A stretch of DNA of 64,000 nt from JANRIG01 sp033765235 (GTDB lineage Bacteria > Bacteroidota > Bacteroidia > Cytophagales > UBA9547), in NCBI GenBank assembly GCA_033765235.1, contig JANRIG010000019.1:1-64000 (forward strand), in the 5' to 3' direction. The position numbers were made by a program, and so were the translations under genes. The notes under the pieces are model-generated. The model was not told the DNA's origin and did no database searches. It saw nothing but the letters and a program-made list of their open reading frames with translations. Below are positions 26,123 through 34,044 of this stretch, piece by piece (positions within the stretch are counted from its first letter, which is position 1; every line of letters starts with the position of its first letter).

Positions 26123-29100
26123 ATGCGAAATTTTCATTTATTCTTTCTAATATTAATCAATAGTGCCTCATTTGCACAAAGTGTATATACCGGCAAATAC
26201 AGGTCTGCAGGTAATATTTATTATTGGAAAAATAATAAACTATTGCCAACCTCATACTGGCAGCAAGATGTAGAGTATGACATAAAAGCTACCATAAACG
26301 ATAGCGCAGATGCCATTCAATGCCAATATTATAAGTTGAAATATTATAACAATTCACCGCACACACTTCATGAACTCTACTTTCATTTATATGAAAATGC
26401 TTTTCAGCCCGGCTCCTACTACCATGCCCTCTGGAAAGGCAATCACCAAAAACCTATTTTTGGGACTAAAGAAAAACAAGGACTAGGTACCCAAGTGTAT
26501 GATATGAAAGTAAATGGTGAGGCTGTGCGCACTACCTTAGACAATACCATATTACAAGTACATTTGCTAAAACCACTACCTCCCGGCGACTCTGCCGAGG
26601 TCACTTGTACATTTACTACTTGGTGGGACACAGGCAGCATGCGCCGCAGAAACAAAATGTATAACACTGGCAAGCACAAACATTATGATGGGGTACACTG
26701 GTATCCTATTGTATGTGTATATGATGCTAAAATGGGCTGGCATACGGACCAGCATCTTGACAAAGAGTTTTATGCCAACTTTGGCAGCTTTGATGTACAA
26801 CTTACATTTCCGGCAAAATATGTAGTAGAGGCTACAGGAATATTGCAAAACAAAGAAGAAGTAATGCCGGATACACTTCGCGAAAAACTGGATTTGAAAA
26901 ATTATATTAATCCCGCCAACAAACCTAAGCCTATCTTCTACGATAACAATAGTTATAAAACATGGAAGTACTACGCCACCAATGTACACAACTTTGCCTT
27001 CACTGCAGACCCACTTTACAGGATAGATGAGCAAGATTGGAAAGGAGTGAAAGTGATAGCCCTTGTGCAAGAGCCACATGCAGCAGGTTGGAAACAGTCT
27101 GCTCAATTCACCCAAAATGTGATGGAGATATATAGCCACGACTTTGGCAACTATATATGGCCAAAAATAATAGTGGCAGATGCACAAGATGGCATGGAGT
27201 ACCCTATGCTCACCCTCGATGGAGGCACTTATCCTCAGCATCAAGGGCTATTGGCGCATGAAGTAGGTCATATGTGGTTTTATGGCATGGTAGCCAATAA
27301 TGAAACCTACCGTGCATCACTCGACGAGGGGTTTACACAGTTTCTTACGGTGTGGTCTATGGACAAAATATTGGGCAAGATCAGAGCCAGACCTGTGCAA
27401 GTAGGCAAATATGTAAAAAAACGTACAGACAGCATCATTACCCGATACGAAAGTCTATATAATCCTTACCTTACTGATGTGTGGTCAGGATATGACATGC
27501 CACTCAATACTCACTCCTCAGATTTTAATGGTGCCATACGCCAAGATGGTGGCTACCGTGCTGTGTATTACAAAACAGGCACTATGCTTTATAACCTTAA
27601 ATATGTGCTGGGCGACTCACTATTTATGAATGCCATGAGGTACTATGTGAAAAAATATACAGGCGCACATCCTTATCCTGAGGACTTTAGGCAAACTATT
27701 ATAGAATATGCACATGCAGACCTCAACTGGTTTTTTGACCAATGGCTGGAAACCACCAAGCATATAAACTATACAGTGAGAGGTATTAAATATGTAAAAG
27801 AAAATGATGATGGTACTCTATGCTATCGTATAGATTTTAAGCGCAAAGGCAGCATGCAGATGCCTATTGACTTTAGGGTGTTTACCAAAGATTTCTATTA
27901 TGATTATTATATTCCAAACACATGGTTTGTAAAAAATACAGACGCAAAGATATTGCCCAAATGGTATGGCTGGGATAGGATTAATAAAATATATAAAGCA
28001 GAAATAGATGTAAATAAGCCAATAAAAGATGTAGTGATAGACCCAAACCATATTATGGCAGATATAGACCTCCGCGACAACAGTCTGAGAAGTATAGACA
28101 ACTTTAGCATAGACCACCGTGTGCCAAGCCCACCCAAATGGTACCAATCTCAAAACTATTGGAGACCTGACTTGTGGTACAATGGTTACGATGGACTTCA
28201 AATGGGGTTAACAGGCTACGGCGACTATTTTGGACAGCAAAGTTTTTATGAATATTACGGATACTTCAATAGCAGACTTGGGCAGCAAGATTACATACCT
28301 GCATCATTAGAAAAAGACAACCGCAGATTTGCTTTTGGGTTTGTAGAAAAAAATAATTTGGGCAAACATTGGAGACAACTATATTATTATGATGAGGTGC
28401 ACTACCATACAGGACTTATGAAGGGTATTTTAGGATTTGAAAAAATATTTAAAACTCAAAGTTTGCGTAATACTAAAGGGGTAAAAATATTTGCTAATAT
28501 GCAGCTCATGTACAGAGAGTTGCAAAGTGATGCGCAATATTTGCTGTATCCTGAGCATTGGTCAGTGGCTAAGCTTAACTCAAGTATAAATACAGGAGTT
28601 CATTTTACAGGCATGGGGCACTTGTTGGTAGAGATGCGTACCCCGGGTCCGGGTGCTTCTTTCAATTATTATTATTTGCAGGCAGCCTACAAGGTAAATA
28701 TTGCATTTCATAAAATAGACTTGCTCAACCGCTTTTTTGTAAGATGGGGAGGTGGCGATACGCCCCAAGAGTCTGCATTATATTTGGCAGGTATGGCACC
28801 CGAGCAACTCTTTGGCAACAGGCTCACGCGTGCCACAGGTTTTGTACCGGATAGTTGGGTAGGGTATGGCAGTGGCACAAATCATTTTCATATGGGTGGT
28901 GGTCTCAATATAAGAGGCTATGCCGGGTATTTAGCTCCTGAAATAGCAGATGGAGCTACATATAATACCTATTTGGGAAAGTCGGGCTTATCATGGACTG
29001 TAGAGATAGACTTTGACAGATATATACCTATACGTCCTTATAGGTTTTTCAAAAATTTTCATTTAGACACTTATTTGTTTAATGATATAGGCAGCATATC

Positions 29101-29308
29101 ATACAGCACAGCAGATAGCCATCAACAACGCTTGGCAAAAATCCGCACCTCATCAGGGGTGGGCACTGTACTTACTATTAAATTTGGTCAGCTCAACATA
29201 AAACCCATTGTGCTAAGATTTGACATGCCACTGCTGCTCAACTTTGCCCCTGCCACTGAGCAAAATGCAGCGGTAAGATATGTGGTAGGTGTAGGCAGGT
29301 GTTTTTAG
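26123..29308 (+). CDS. M1 metallopeptidase with C-terminal barrel-like region
   Basis: The 1,061-residue protein starts with a signal peptide (ending SASFAQS). Residues about 45-600 form an M1 aminopeptidase: exopeptidase motif GMEYPML (about 357), zinc site HEVGH (379-383) and Glu402, the exact HExxH-x18-E spacing. A short beta domain follows. Residues about 690-1061 are not M1: alternating aromatic/polar beta strands, GLNIRGYAGYLAPE-type turns and a terminal Phe (VVGVGRCF) resemble an outer-membrane beta-barrel. This suggests a peptidase anchored in the outer membrane. It has its own promoter and converges on hemH. Confidence 0.85.
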   Translation: MRNFHLFFLILINSASFAQSVYTGKYRSAGNIYYWKNNKLLPTSYWQQDVEYDIKATINDSADAIQCQYYKLKYYNNSPHTLHELYFHLYENAFQPGSYYHALWKGNHQKPIFGTKEKQGLGTQVYDMKVNGEAVRTTLDNTILQVHLLKPLPPGDSAEVTCTFTTWWDTGSMRRRNKMYNTGKHKHYDGVHWYPIVCVYDAKMGWHTDQHLDKEFYANFGSFDVQLTFPAKYVVEATGILQNKEEVMPDTLREKLDLKNYINPANKPKPIFYDNNSYKTWKYYATNVHNFAFTADPLYRIDEQDWKGVKVIALVQEPHAAGWKQSAQFTQNVMEIYSHDFGNYIWPKIIVADAQDGMEYPMLTLDGGTYPQHQGLLAHEVGHMWFYGMVANNETYRASLDEGFTQFLTVWSMDKILGKIRARPVQVGKYVKKRTDSIITRYESLYNPYLTDVWSGYDMPLNTHSSDFNGAIRQDGGYRAVYYKTGTMLYNLKYVLGDSLFMNAMRYYVKKYTGAHPYPEDFRQTIIEYAHADLNWFFDQWLETTKHINYTVRGIKYVKENDDGTLCYRIDFKRKGSMQMPIDFRVFTKDFYYDYYIPNTWFVKNTDAKILPKWYGWDRINKIYKAEIDVNKPIKDVVIDPNHIMADIDLRDNSLRSIDNFSIDHRVPSPPKWYQSQNYWRPDLWYNGYDGLQMGLTGYGDYFGQQSFYEYYGYFNSRLGQQDYIPASLEKDNRRFAFGFVEKNNLGKHWRQLYYYDEVHYHTGLMKGILGFEKIFKTQSLRNTKGVKIFANMQLMYRELQSDAQYLLYPEHWSVAKLNSSINTGVHFTGMGHLLVEMRTPGPGASFNYYYLQAAYKVNIAFHKIDLLNRFFVRWGGGDTPQESALYLAGMAPEQLFGNRLTRATGFVPDSWVGYGSGTNHFHMGGGLNIRGYAGYLAPEIADGATYNTYLGKSGLSWTVEIDFDRYIPIRPYRFFKNFHLDTYLFNDIGSISYSTADSHQQRLAKIRTSSGVGTVLTIKFGQLNIKPIVLRFDMPLLLNFAPATEQNAAVRYVVGVGRCF

Positions 29309-29362
29309 TATTATGTATAAACCACAAAATTGATATGTTGCCCTTATTTTTAAAGGGTAGTA

Positions 29363-30382
29363 TTAATATTTTAGTACCATTTCCTTTAGTACTTTTACCC
29401 ACTCAGGGCTATCATTGAGGCTGTGTACCAATTGCAGATGTGTGCCACCGTTTGCCTTGAACAGATGCAGGTATTCATCACCTATCTCCATGGTGGTTTC
29501 AAGGCAGTCTGCTGTGAATGAAGGTGCCAGCACCAGCACATTTTTATAACCCATACCGGGCAAGCGCTTGATGGTATCTTCGGCATAGGGCTCCAGCCAA
29601 GGCTCTTTGCCCAACCGACTTTGAAATACTACAGTATATTGATTTTGTGAGAGTTGCAACTCATTGGCTATGCCCCTTGCAGTAGCGTAGCATTGCGCTC
29701 TGTAGCAAAAATGGTTTTGTGCTGAAATGGCATCGCAGCAATTGCCGAGCTTGCAATACCCTGTACTGCCTTTGAGTATATGCCTTTGCGGAATGCCATG
29801 AAAGCTTATTAATATATGGTCATACTGCACCTGTGCAAGATATGTTTTGGCATTATTGGCATAGCAGCTCAGCATAGCAGCATTGTCATAATAATTGGAA
29901 ATAATGTGTAGCTCAGGTATGAGCCAATATTTTGATATTTGTCGTTGTACCTCATCTATCACTGTGCCTGTAGTGGCAGAGGCATACTGAGGGAATAACG
30001 GTATTACCAATATTTTTTTTACCTTTTTTGCCATCAGTTTTTGAAGTGCTTCTTTTATAGATGGGTTTTTGTATCTCATACCCAACTGCACTTCATACCC
30101 TGCACCTAATTGCATTTGGAGCATATCTTGTATGCTATAGCCATAGTGTTTGAGTGGTGAGCCATTTGCTGTCCACAGTTTTTGATAATTTTTGCTTGAT
30201 TTGGGTGCTCTGAAAGGTGCTATGATAAGATTAACTAACAAAAATCTTACTATGGGGTTGATATCCAGCACCCATTTGTCGCTCAAGAACTCACGCAAAT
30301 ATTTTCTTACATCTGCAGTGCTGTAGGAGTCGGGGGTGCCTAAGTTTACTATCAGTACCCCTGTATGTGGCCATGACGACAT
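29363..30382 (-). CDS. hemH: ferrochelatase
   Basis: The 339-residue enzyme inserts ferrous iron into protoporphyrin IX, the last step of haem b synthesis. Visible are the N-terminal GVLIVNLGTPDS, the catalytic-His segment ILISFHGIPQRH (about 190-201), and the second conserved block VLAPSFTADCLETTMEIG (about 287-304). It lacks a clear membrane anchor. The branching-enzyme gene ends 6 bases upstream, so the two are cotranscribed, though functionally unrelated. Assignment is secure. Confidence 0.95.
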   Translation of the reverse strand: MSSWPHTGVLIVNLGTPDSYSTADVRKYLREFLSDKWVLDINPIVRFLLVNLIIAPFRAPKSSKNYQKLWTANGSPLKHYGYSIQDMLQMQLGAGYEVQLGMRYKNPSIKEALQKLMAKKVKKILVIPLFPQYASATTGTVIDEVQRQISKYWLIPELHIISNYYDNAAMLSCYANNAKTYLAQVQYDHILISFHGIPQRHILKGSTGYCKLGNCCDAISAQNHFCYRAQCYATARGIANELQLSQNQYTVVFQSRLGKEPWLEPYAEDTIKRLPGMGYKNVLVLAPSFTADCLETTMEIGDEYLHLFKANGGTHLQLVHSLNDSPEWVKVLKEMVLKY

Positions 30383-30388
30383 GTGGAG

Positions 30389-32416
30389 CTAATCTATTTT
30401 TTCGAGTACCAATGCGGTACGGTTTGTAAGGTATATGCTCAATATATGGCTATCGTTTTGCAACTGAGTAATGTGCTCTATGCTGCTATCTATCCTGCCG
30501 TGACCGCCGTAGTGCCTTGCATCTGAGTTAAGTATTATTTTGTATTTGCCCGCCTGTGGCACATAAAATCTATAGTCAAATATAGATTTGTGAGGGCTAA
30601 AGTTGAATACAAATATCAGATTTTTGCGCTCAGCTACTATCACTTTATTGTCATTGTCCATATTTAGTGGATGTGCACCCCATGAGTTGAGAAGTTCATA
30701 TTTGTTACAAAGTGCCAACATATCTTTGTCCCAATTGTTCATATATTTATATTTAAGCCTTTCGTTGTCCACAAGGCTCCATTGGCGTTTGCAGTATTTA
30801 TAGCTCCAGTTATTCCCTTCACGCGGAAAGTCAATCCACTCCGGATGACCAAATTCATTGCCCAAAAAGTTCATATATGCCTCACCCCCAAGTACCATGG
30901 TTACAAATCGTATCATCTTGTGCAGCGCTATGCCACGCTCTATGATGATATTGTCATCATCATCTTTCATATGCCAGTACATTTCTTTATCCATGAGCCA
31001 AAAAGCCACTGTTTTGTCGCCTACCAGTGCTTGGTCGTGCGACTCTGCATAGGATACTGTTTTTTCTTTCCAGCGCCTGTTTACCAGCATATTGTATATT
31101 TCGTGTATATTCCAGTCTTCGTCTTGCGAGTGTTTTAATAGTTTTATCCAATAGTCAGGTATGCCCATGCCAAGTCTGTAGTCAAATCCTATGCCGCCTT
31201 CATTTATATTGCGGCACCCACCCGGCATACCACTCATATCTTCGCATATGGTAAGGGTTTCAGGTTTCAAGGTATGTACAAGGTCGTTGGCAAGTTGCAG
31301 ATAAGTCACAGCATCCCAATCTACCCCGTCTTTAAAATATTTGTCATAATGGTCAAATGACACAAAATTGCCATGATGGTAGTAGTATATGGACGTGACC
31401 CCATCAAATCTGAAACCATCAAAATGAAACTCAGAAAGCCAGTATTTGAGATTGGAAAGCAAAAATTGCTTCACCTCCCATTTGCCATAGTCAAACAGCA
31501 TAGAGTCCCACTGCTCATGATATCCTTTGCCTCCGGAGTGAAAGTATTGATAGTCAGTGCCATCGAAGTAGTTGAGCCCCTCGTCAAAGTTTTTCACGGC
31601 ATGTGAGTGCACTATATCCATTATCACAGCTATGCCCAAGCTGTGTGCTTTATTTACCAAATATTTGAGGTCTGTCGGCGAGCCAAATCTTGAGCTGGGA
31701 GCATAATAATTAGACACATGGTATCCGAATGAACCGTAATACGGATGCTCTGCCACACCCATCAGCTGCACAGTGTTATAGCCTAAATTTTTTATTCTGG
31801 GCAAAATATTGTCTGCAAATTCCACATAAGTGCCTACTCCTTCTTTTTCTTGTGCCATACCTATGTGCGCTTCATATATCACAGGCATTTTTTTTGCATT
31901 TATGGGAATAAATTTTTCATCGCTCCATGCAAACGGTGAGTTAATATCCCATACCACTCCTGTAAATATCTTGGTGGCATCGTCTTGATAGGTTTTGAAT
32001 ATGTATGGTGATATTCTGTCATGTGCACCATTATGACCTATTACATGTACTTTTATGAAAGAGTTTATTTTTAATTTATCGGCATACTCACTGTCCGGCA
32101 ATATTATTTCCCATATTCCTTTTTCATTTTTGGTTAATGGGTTTGCTTCTCTGTCCCAATTATTAAAATCACCCACCAGATATAGACCAAATGCTTCAGG
32201 TGCCCATTCACGATATATCCAGCCTTTTTTTTGTGCCGAATAGTGCAATCCAAGATATTTATATGCATCTGCAAAATCGCTGAGAGTACCATGTACTTTG
32301 GTTATTTCATTTTTTTTGTCTAAAAATCTTTGGTGGCGATTTTGTATTTCATGGTAGTATGGAGCCAACCAGGGGTCATCTTCTATTATTTGAAATTTGG
32401 GGTGAGACTCAGACAT
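30389..32416 (-). CDS. glgB: 1,4-alpha-glucan branching enzyme (GH13_8 type)
   Basis: The 675-residue enzyme forms alpha-1,6 branches in glycogen. It has a CBM48-like N-terminal domain (about 60-165, WIYREWAPEAFGLYLVGDFNNWD) and the GH13 barrel with VIMDIVHSHAVKN, the nucleophile in GFRFDGVTSI, the acid in LTICEDMSG, and YAESHDQALVGDKT, then a C-terminal all-beta domain. Length and motif spelling match the eukaryote-like GH13_8 group rather than E. coli GlgB. The frame starts at ATG 32416. No other glycogen gene is present. It is the first gene of the pair with hemH. Confidence 0.93.
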   Translation of the reverse strand: MSESHPKFQIIEDDPWLAPYYHEIQNRHQRFLDKKNEITKVHGTLSDFADAYKYLGLHYSAQKKGWIYREWAPEAFGLYLVGDFNNWDREANPLTKNEKGIWEIILPDSEYADKLKINSFIKVHVIGHNGAHDRISPYIFKTYQDDATKIFTGVVWDINSPFAWSDEKFIPINAKKMPVIYEAHIGMAQEKEGVGTYVEFADNILPRIKNLGYNTVQLMGVAEHPYYGSFGYHVSNYYAPSSRFGSPTDLKYLVNKAHSLGIAVIMDIVHSHAVKNFDEGLNYFDGTDYQYFHSGGKGYHEQWDSMLFDYGKWEVKQFLLSNLKYWLSEFHFDGFRFDGVTSIYYYHHGNFVSFDHYDKYFKDGVDWDAVTYLQLANDLVHTLKPETLTICEDMSGMPGGCRNINEGGIGFDYRLGMGIPDYWIKLLKHSQDEDWNIHEIYNMLVNRRWKEKTVSYAESHDQALVGDKTVAFWLMDKEMYWHMKDDDDNIIIERGIALHKMIRFVTMVLGGEAYMNFLGNEFGHPEWIDFPREGNNWSYKYCKRQWSLVDNERLKYKYMNNWDKDMLALCNKYELLNSWGAHPLNMDNDNKVIVAERKNLIFVFNFSPHKSIFDYRFYVPQAGKYKIILNSDARHYGGHGRIDSSIEHITQLQNDSHILSIYLTNRTALVLEKID

Positions 32417-32715
32417 GTATATATTACTTATTTATTATACTTTAAACGCACATTTTTTTGTAATTGTTAATACTATTTCCTCTGAAATCAATTTAAATTT
32501 AGGTCAGAAGGAAGCTTTGATAAATTTTTCATTTGAAATATATAAATTTGTCAAAAGAAAAATTTTTGTCGCTTTCAATATAAATCAATTATTTTACTGC
32601 CATATTATAAACTTATTTTGTCAAATAGTTTGTTTATTAATTAATAATGAAACTATTTTGAAATATTATAGTAAAAATATAATAATAATAATAATAATTT
32701 GTATTTTCGCAATAT
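32417..32715. other. 299-base AT-rich spacer with an AAT microsatellite
   Basis: The divergent spacer between glgB and the YjbQ gene is extremely AT-rich. It includes about six tandem AAT trinucleotides near 32679-32698. A plus-strand open frame across it is low-complexity Ile/Asn/Phe sequence and overlaps the YjbQ start, so I do not call it a gene. Confidence 0.55.
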
Positions 32716-33138
32716 ATGTGGTACCAAAAAACATTTAGATTACCTGCCTTTGGCAGAGGTTTTCATATCATTACCAAAGAGGTAAAAGCCGAGTTGGAAC
32801 CCATCAGCAAGGTAAAAGTTGGTATATGCCATATATTTATCCATCACTCTACCTGCAGCCTCACCATCAATGAGCAGACAGACCCTACTGTGCGTGTAGA
32901 TTTTGAAAGCCATTTCAACAGCATGGTACCGCAAGATGCGCCACATTTTAAGCATACCAGCGACCAGCCCGATAACATGCCTGCGCATCTCAAATCCAGT
33001 ATATTGGGCAGCTCAGTCACTGTGCCCATTACCAATGGCAAGCTTGCATTGGGTACATGGCAAGGTATATACCTTTGCGAGCATCGTACCATACCACCAT
33101 CCAACCGCAAAATCACCATCACTGTGTGGGGAGAGTAG
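32716..33138 (+). CDS. YjbQ-family protein
   Basis: The 140-residue protein belongs to UPF0047/YjbQ. Conserved features include HHSTCSLTINEQTDPTVRVD (about 43-62), NMPAHLKSSILGSS (about 87-100) and LGTWQGIYLCEHR (about 112-124), which hold the clustered His/Glu residues. YjbQ of E. coli has a promiscuous thiamine-phosphate synthase activity, but the native role is unsettled. It stands alone on the plus strand. Start ATG at 32716 is clear, and the family usually begins close to this WYQKTF sequence. Confidence 0.88.
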   Translation: MWYQKTFRLPAFGRGFHIITKEVKAELEPISKVKVGICHIFIHHSTCSLTINEQTDPTVRVDFESHFNSMVPQDAPHFKHTSDQPDNMPAHLKSSILGSSVTVPITNGKLALGTWQGIYLCEHRTIPPSNRKITITVWGE

Positions 33139-33235
33139 TGTGGTGTATTTTTTAAATGTTAATTTTTTTGCTCATTGCGGCACGTGACCAAGTATCATTT
33201 TCATAAGATAAAGTCGATGCCCAACATTAATCCTC

Positions 33236-33266
33236 AATTGTGTTTGGTGTGTCACCAAACACGGGG
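33236..33266. repeat. 31-base hairpin repeat, copy 1
   Basis: AATT, then GTGTTTGGTG, TGT loop, CACCAAACAC, then GGGG. The 10-bp stem is perfect. The same 31 bases recur exactly at 33937-33967 in the same orientation. It lies 9 bases past the DUF2442 stop, so it may also act as its terminator, although no T tract follows. Confidence 0.8.
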
Positions 33267-33275
33267 TAGGAGTAA

Positions 33276-33515
33276 TTATTCAACTAGTTTACTATTTTTA
33301 TATAGTAATTCAGGGTCTAAATCTGCGTCATTTGCCCAAGCTATTGTGTCAAAACTAATTCGAACGGTATTGAACATGGATATATCTTGAAGTTCTTTAA
33401 AAATACCAATATTCAAATATGGACGCATATCAAAAGTGCGAACTTGACCATTTTCAAATGTCAATAGCAACAAATGTTGATCCATTGGTTTCACATCTTT
33501 TACAGCCAAATACAT
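33276..33515 (-). CDS. DUF2442 protein
   Basis: The 79-residue protein matches DUF2442: YLAVKDVKPMDQHLLLLTFENG, then a Phe-Asp-Met-Arg-Pro-Tyr motif, IAWANDADLDPELLY near the end. DUF2442 proteins commonly follow a DUF4160 gene, and the pair has been suggested to be toxin-antitoxin-like; no activity is established to my knowledge. Here the DUF4160 partner lies 6 bases upstream and carries a nonsense codon. The module is enclosed by two identical hairpins. The frame of this gene itself is intact. Confidence 0.8.
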   Translation of the reverse strand: MYLAVKDVKPMDQHLLLLTFENGQVRTFDMRPYLNIGIFKELQDISMFNTVRISFDTIAWANDADLDPELLYKNSKLVE

Positions 33516-33521
33516 AATTTT

Positions 33522-33788
33522 TTACTTTAAAGGGTCTATTAAAAAGGGTTTTTCACCGTTTTGGCACAATTTCCAGTCTGCTATTAATTCTTCTTTATGA
33601 ATTTCAATCCATGCAAGTACCAATCTGAATTGCTTGGCAGGAATTTACCCTTCCATTATTTCACAAGTTTCAATATTTATTACTACCACCTCGATTTGGT
33701 AATAAACATGGATGTGTGGTGGATTATGTTCTTTTGGTCCGTAATACATCCTAATTATTATACCAAAAAACATTGATAACGTAGGCAT
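33522..33788 (-). pseudogene. DUF4160 gene with in-frame stop
   Basis: Reading from ATG at 33788, 89 codons in one frame give a recognisable DUF4160 protein: MPTLSMFFGIIIRMYYG, then HNPPHIHVYY with the family histidines, then IPAKQFRLVLAWIEIHKEEL, ending FLIDPLK. Codon 48 (33647-33645) is TAA. Family members have a sense residue at this point, commonly Lys or Ser, and AAA to TAA is one base. Both halves stay in frame and are well conserved, so the change looks recent. The gene is either inactivated, expressed by read-through, or affected by an assembly error. Six bases separate it from DUF2442. Confidence 0.75.
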
Positions 33789-33893
33789 TTTTCTATTTGT
33801 TTTTGACAACAAAAGTAAAAAAAACAGCTATTTGACAAAACATTGTTTTTTATCCCACCCATCTTTGAGGTTATGTAACCTTCGAATTACTAA

Positions 33894-33924
33894 GAATATA
33901 CAACTTTCAAAAAGTTGAATATTC
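33894..33924. repeat. hairpin with CAACTTTCAAAAAGTT core
   Basis: CAACTTT and AAAGTTG pair around CAA, extended by GAATAT/ATATTC after one mismatch. The 16-base core recurs exactly at 53237-53252. It lies between the DUF4160 remnant and hairpin copy 2, with no gene over it. Confidence 0.5.
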
Positions 33925-33936
33925 TATTCGTATTTT

Positions 33937-33967
33937 AATTGTGTTTGGTGTGTCACCAAACACGGGG
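33937..33967. repeat. 31-base hairpin repeat, copy 2
   Basis: Identical to 33236-33266 over 31 bases, same orientation, about 700 bases away. It lies 78 bases past the adhesin stop on the minus strand, so a terminator role for the adhesin is an alternative to a mobile or dispersed repeat. Confidence 0.8.
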
Positions 33968-34044
33968 GAGTATTGACCAGCCAATGGTATAATTGTAAAT
34001 ATTAACCCAAAATGCTATGATAACGGATAAATATATGCGTATTT

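Noticed and set aside
32415..32738. 107-codon Ile/Asn/Phe-rich open frame
   Set aside because: It covers an AT-rich spacer with an AAT microsatellite, overlaps the YjbQ start, and resembles no protein.
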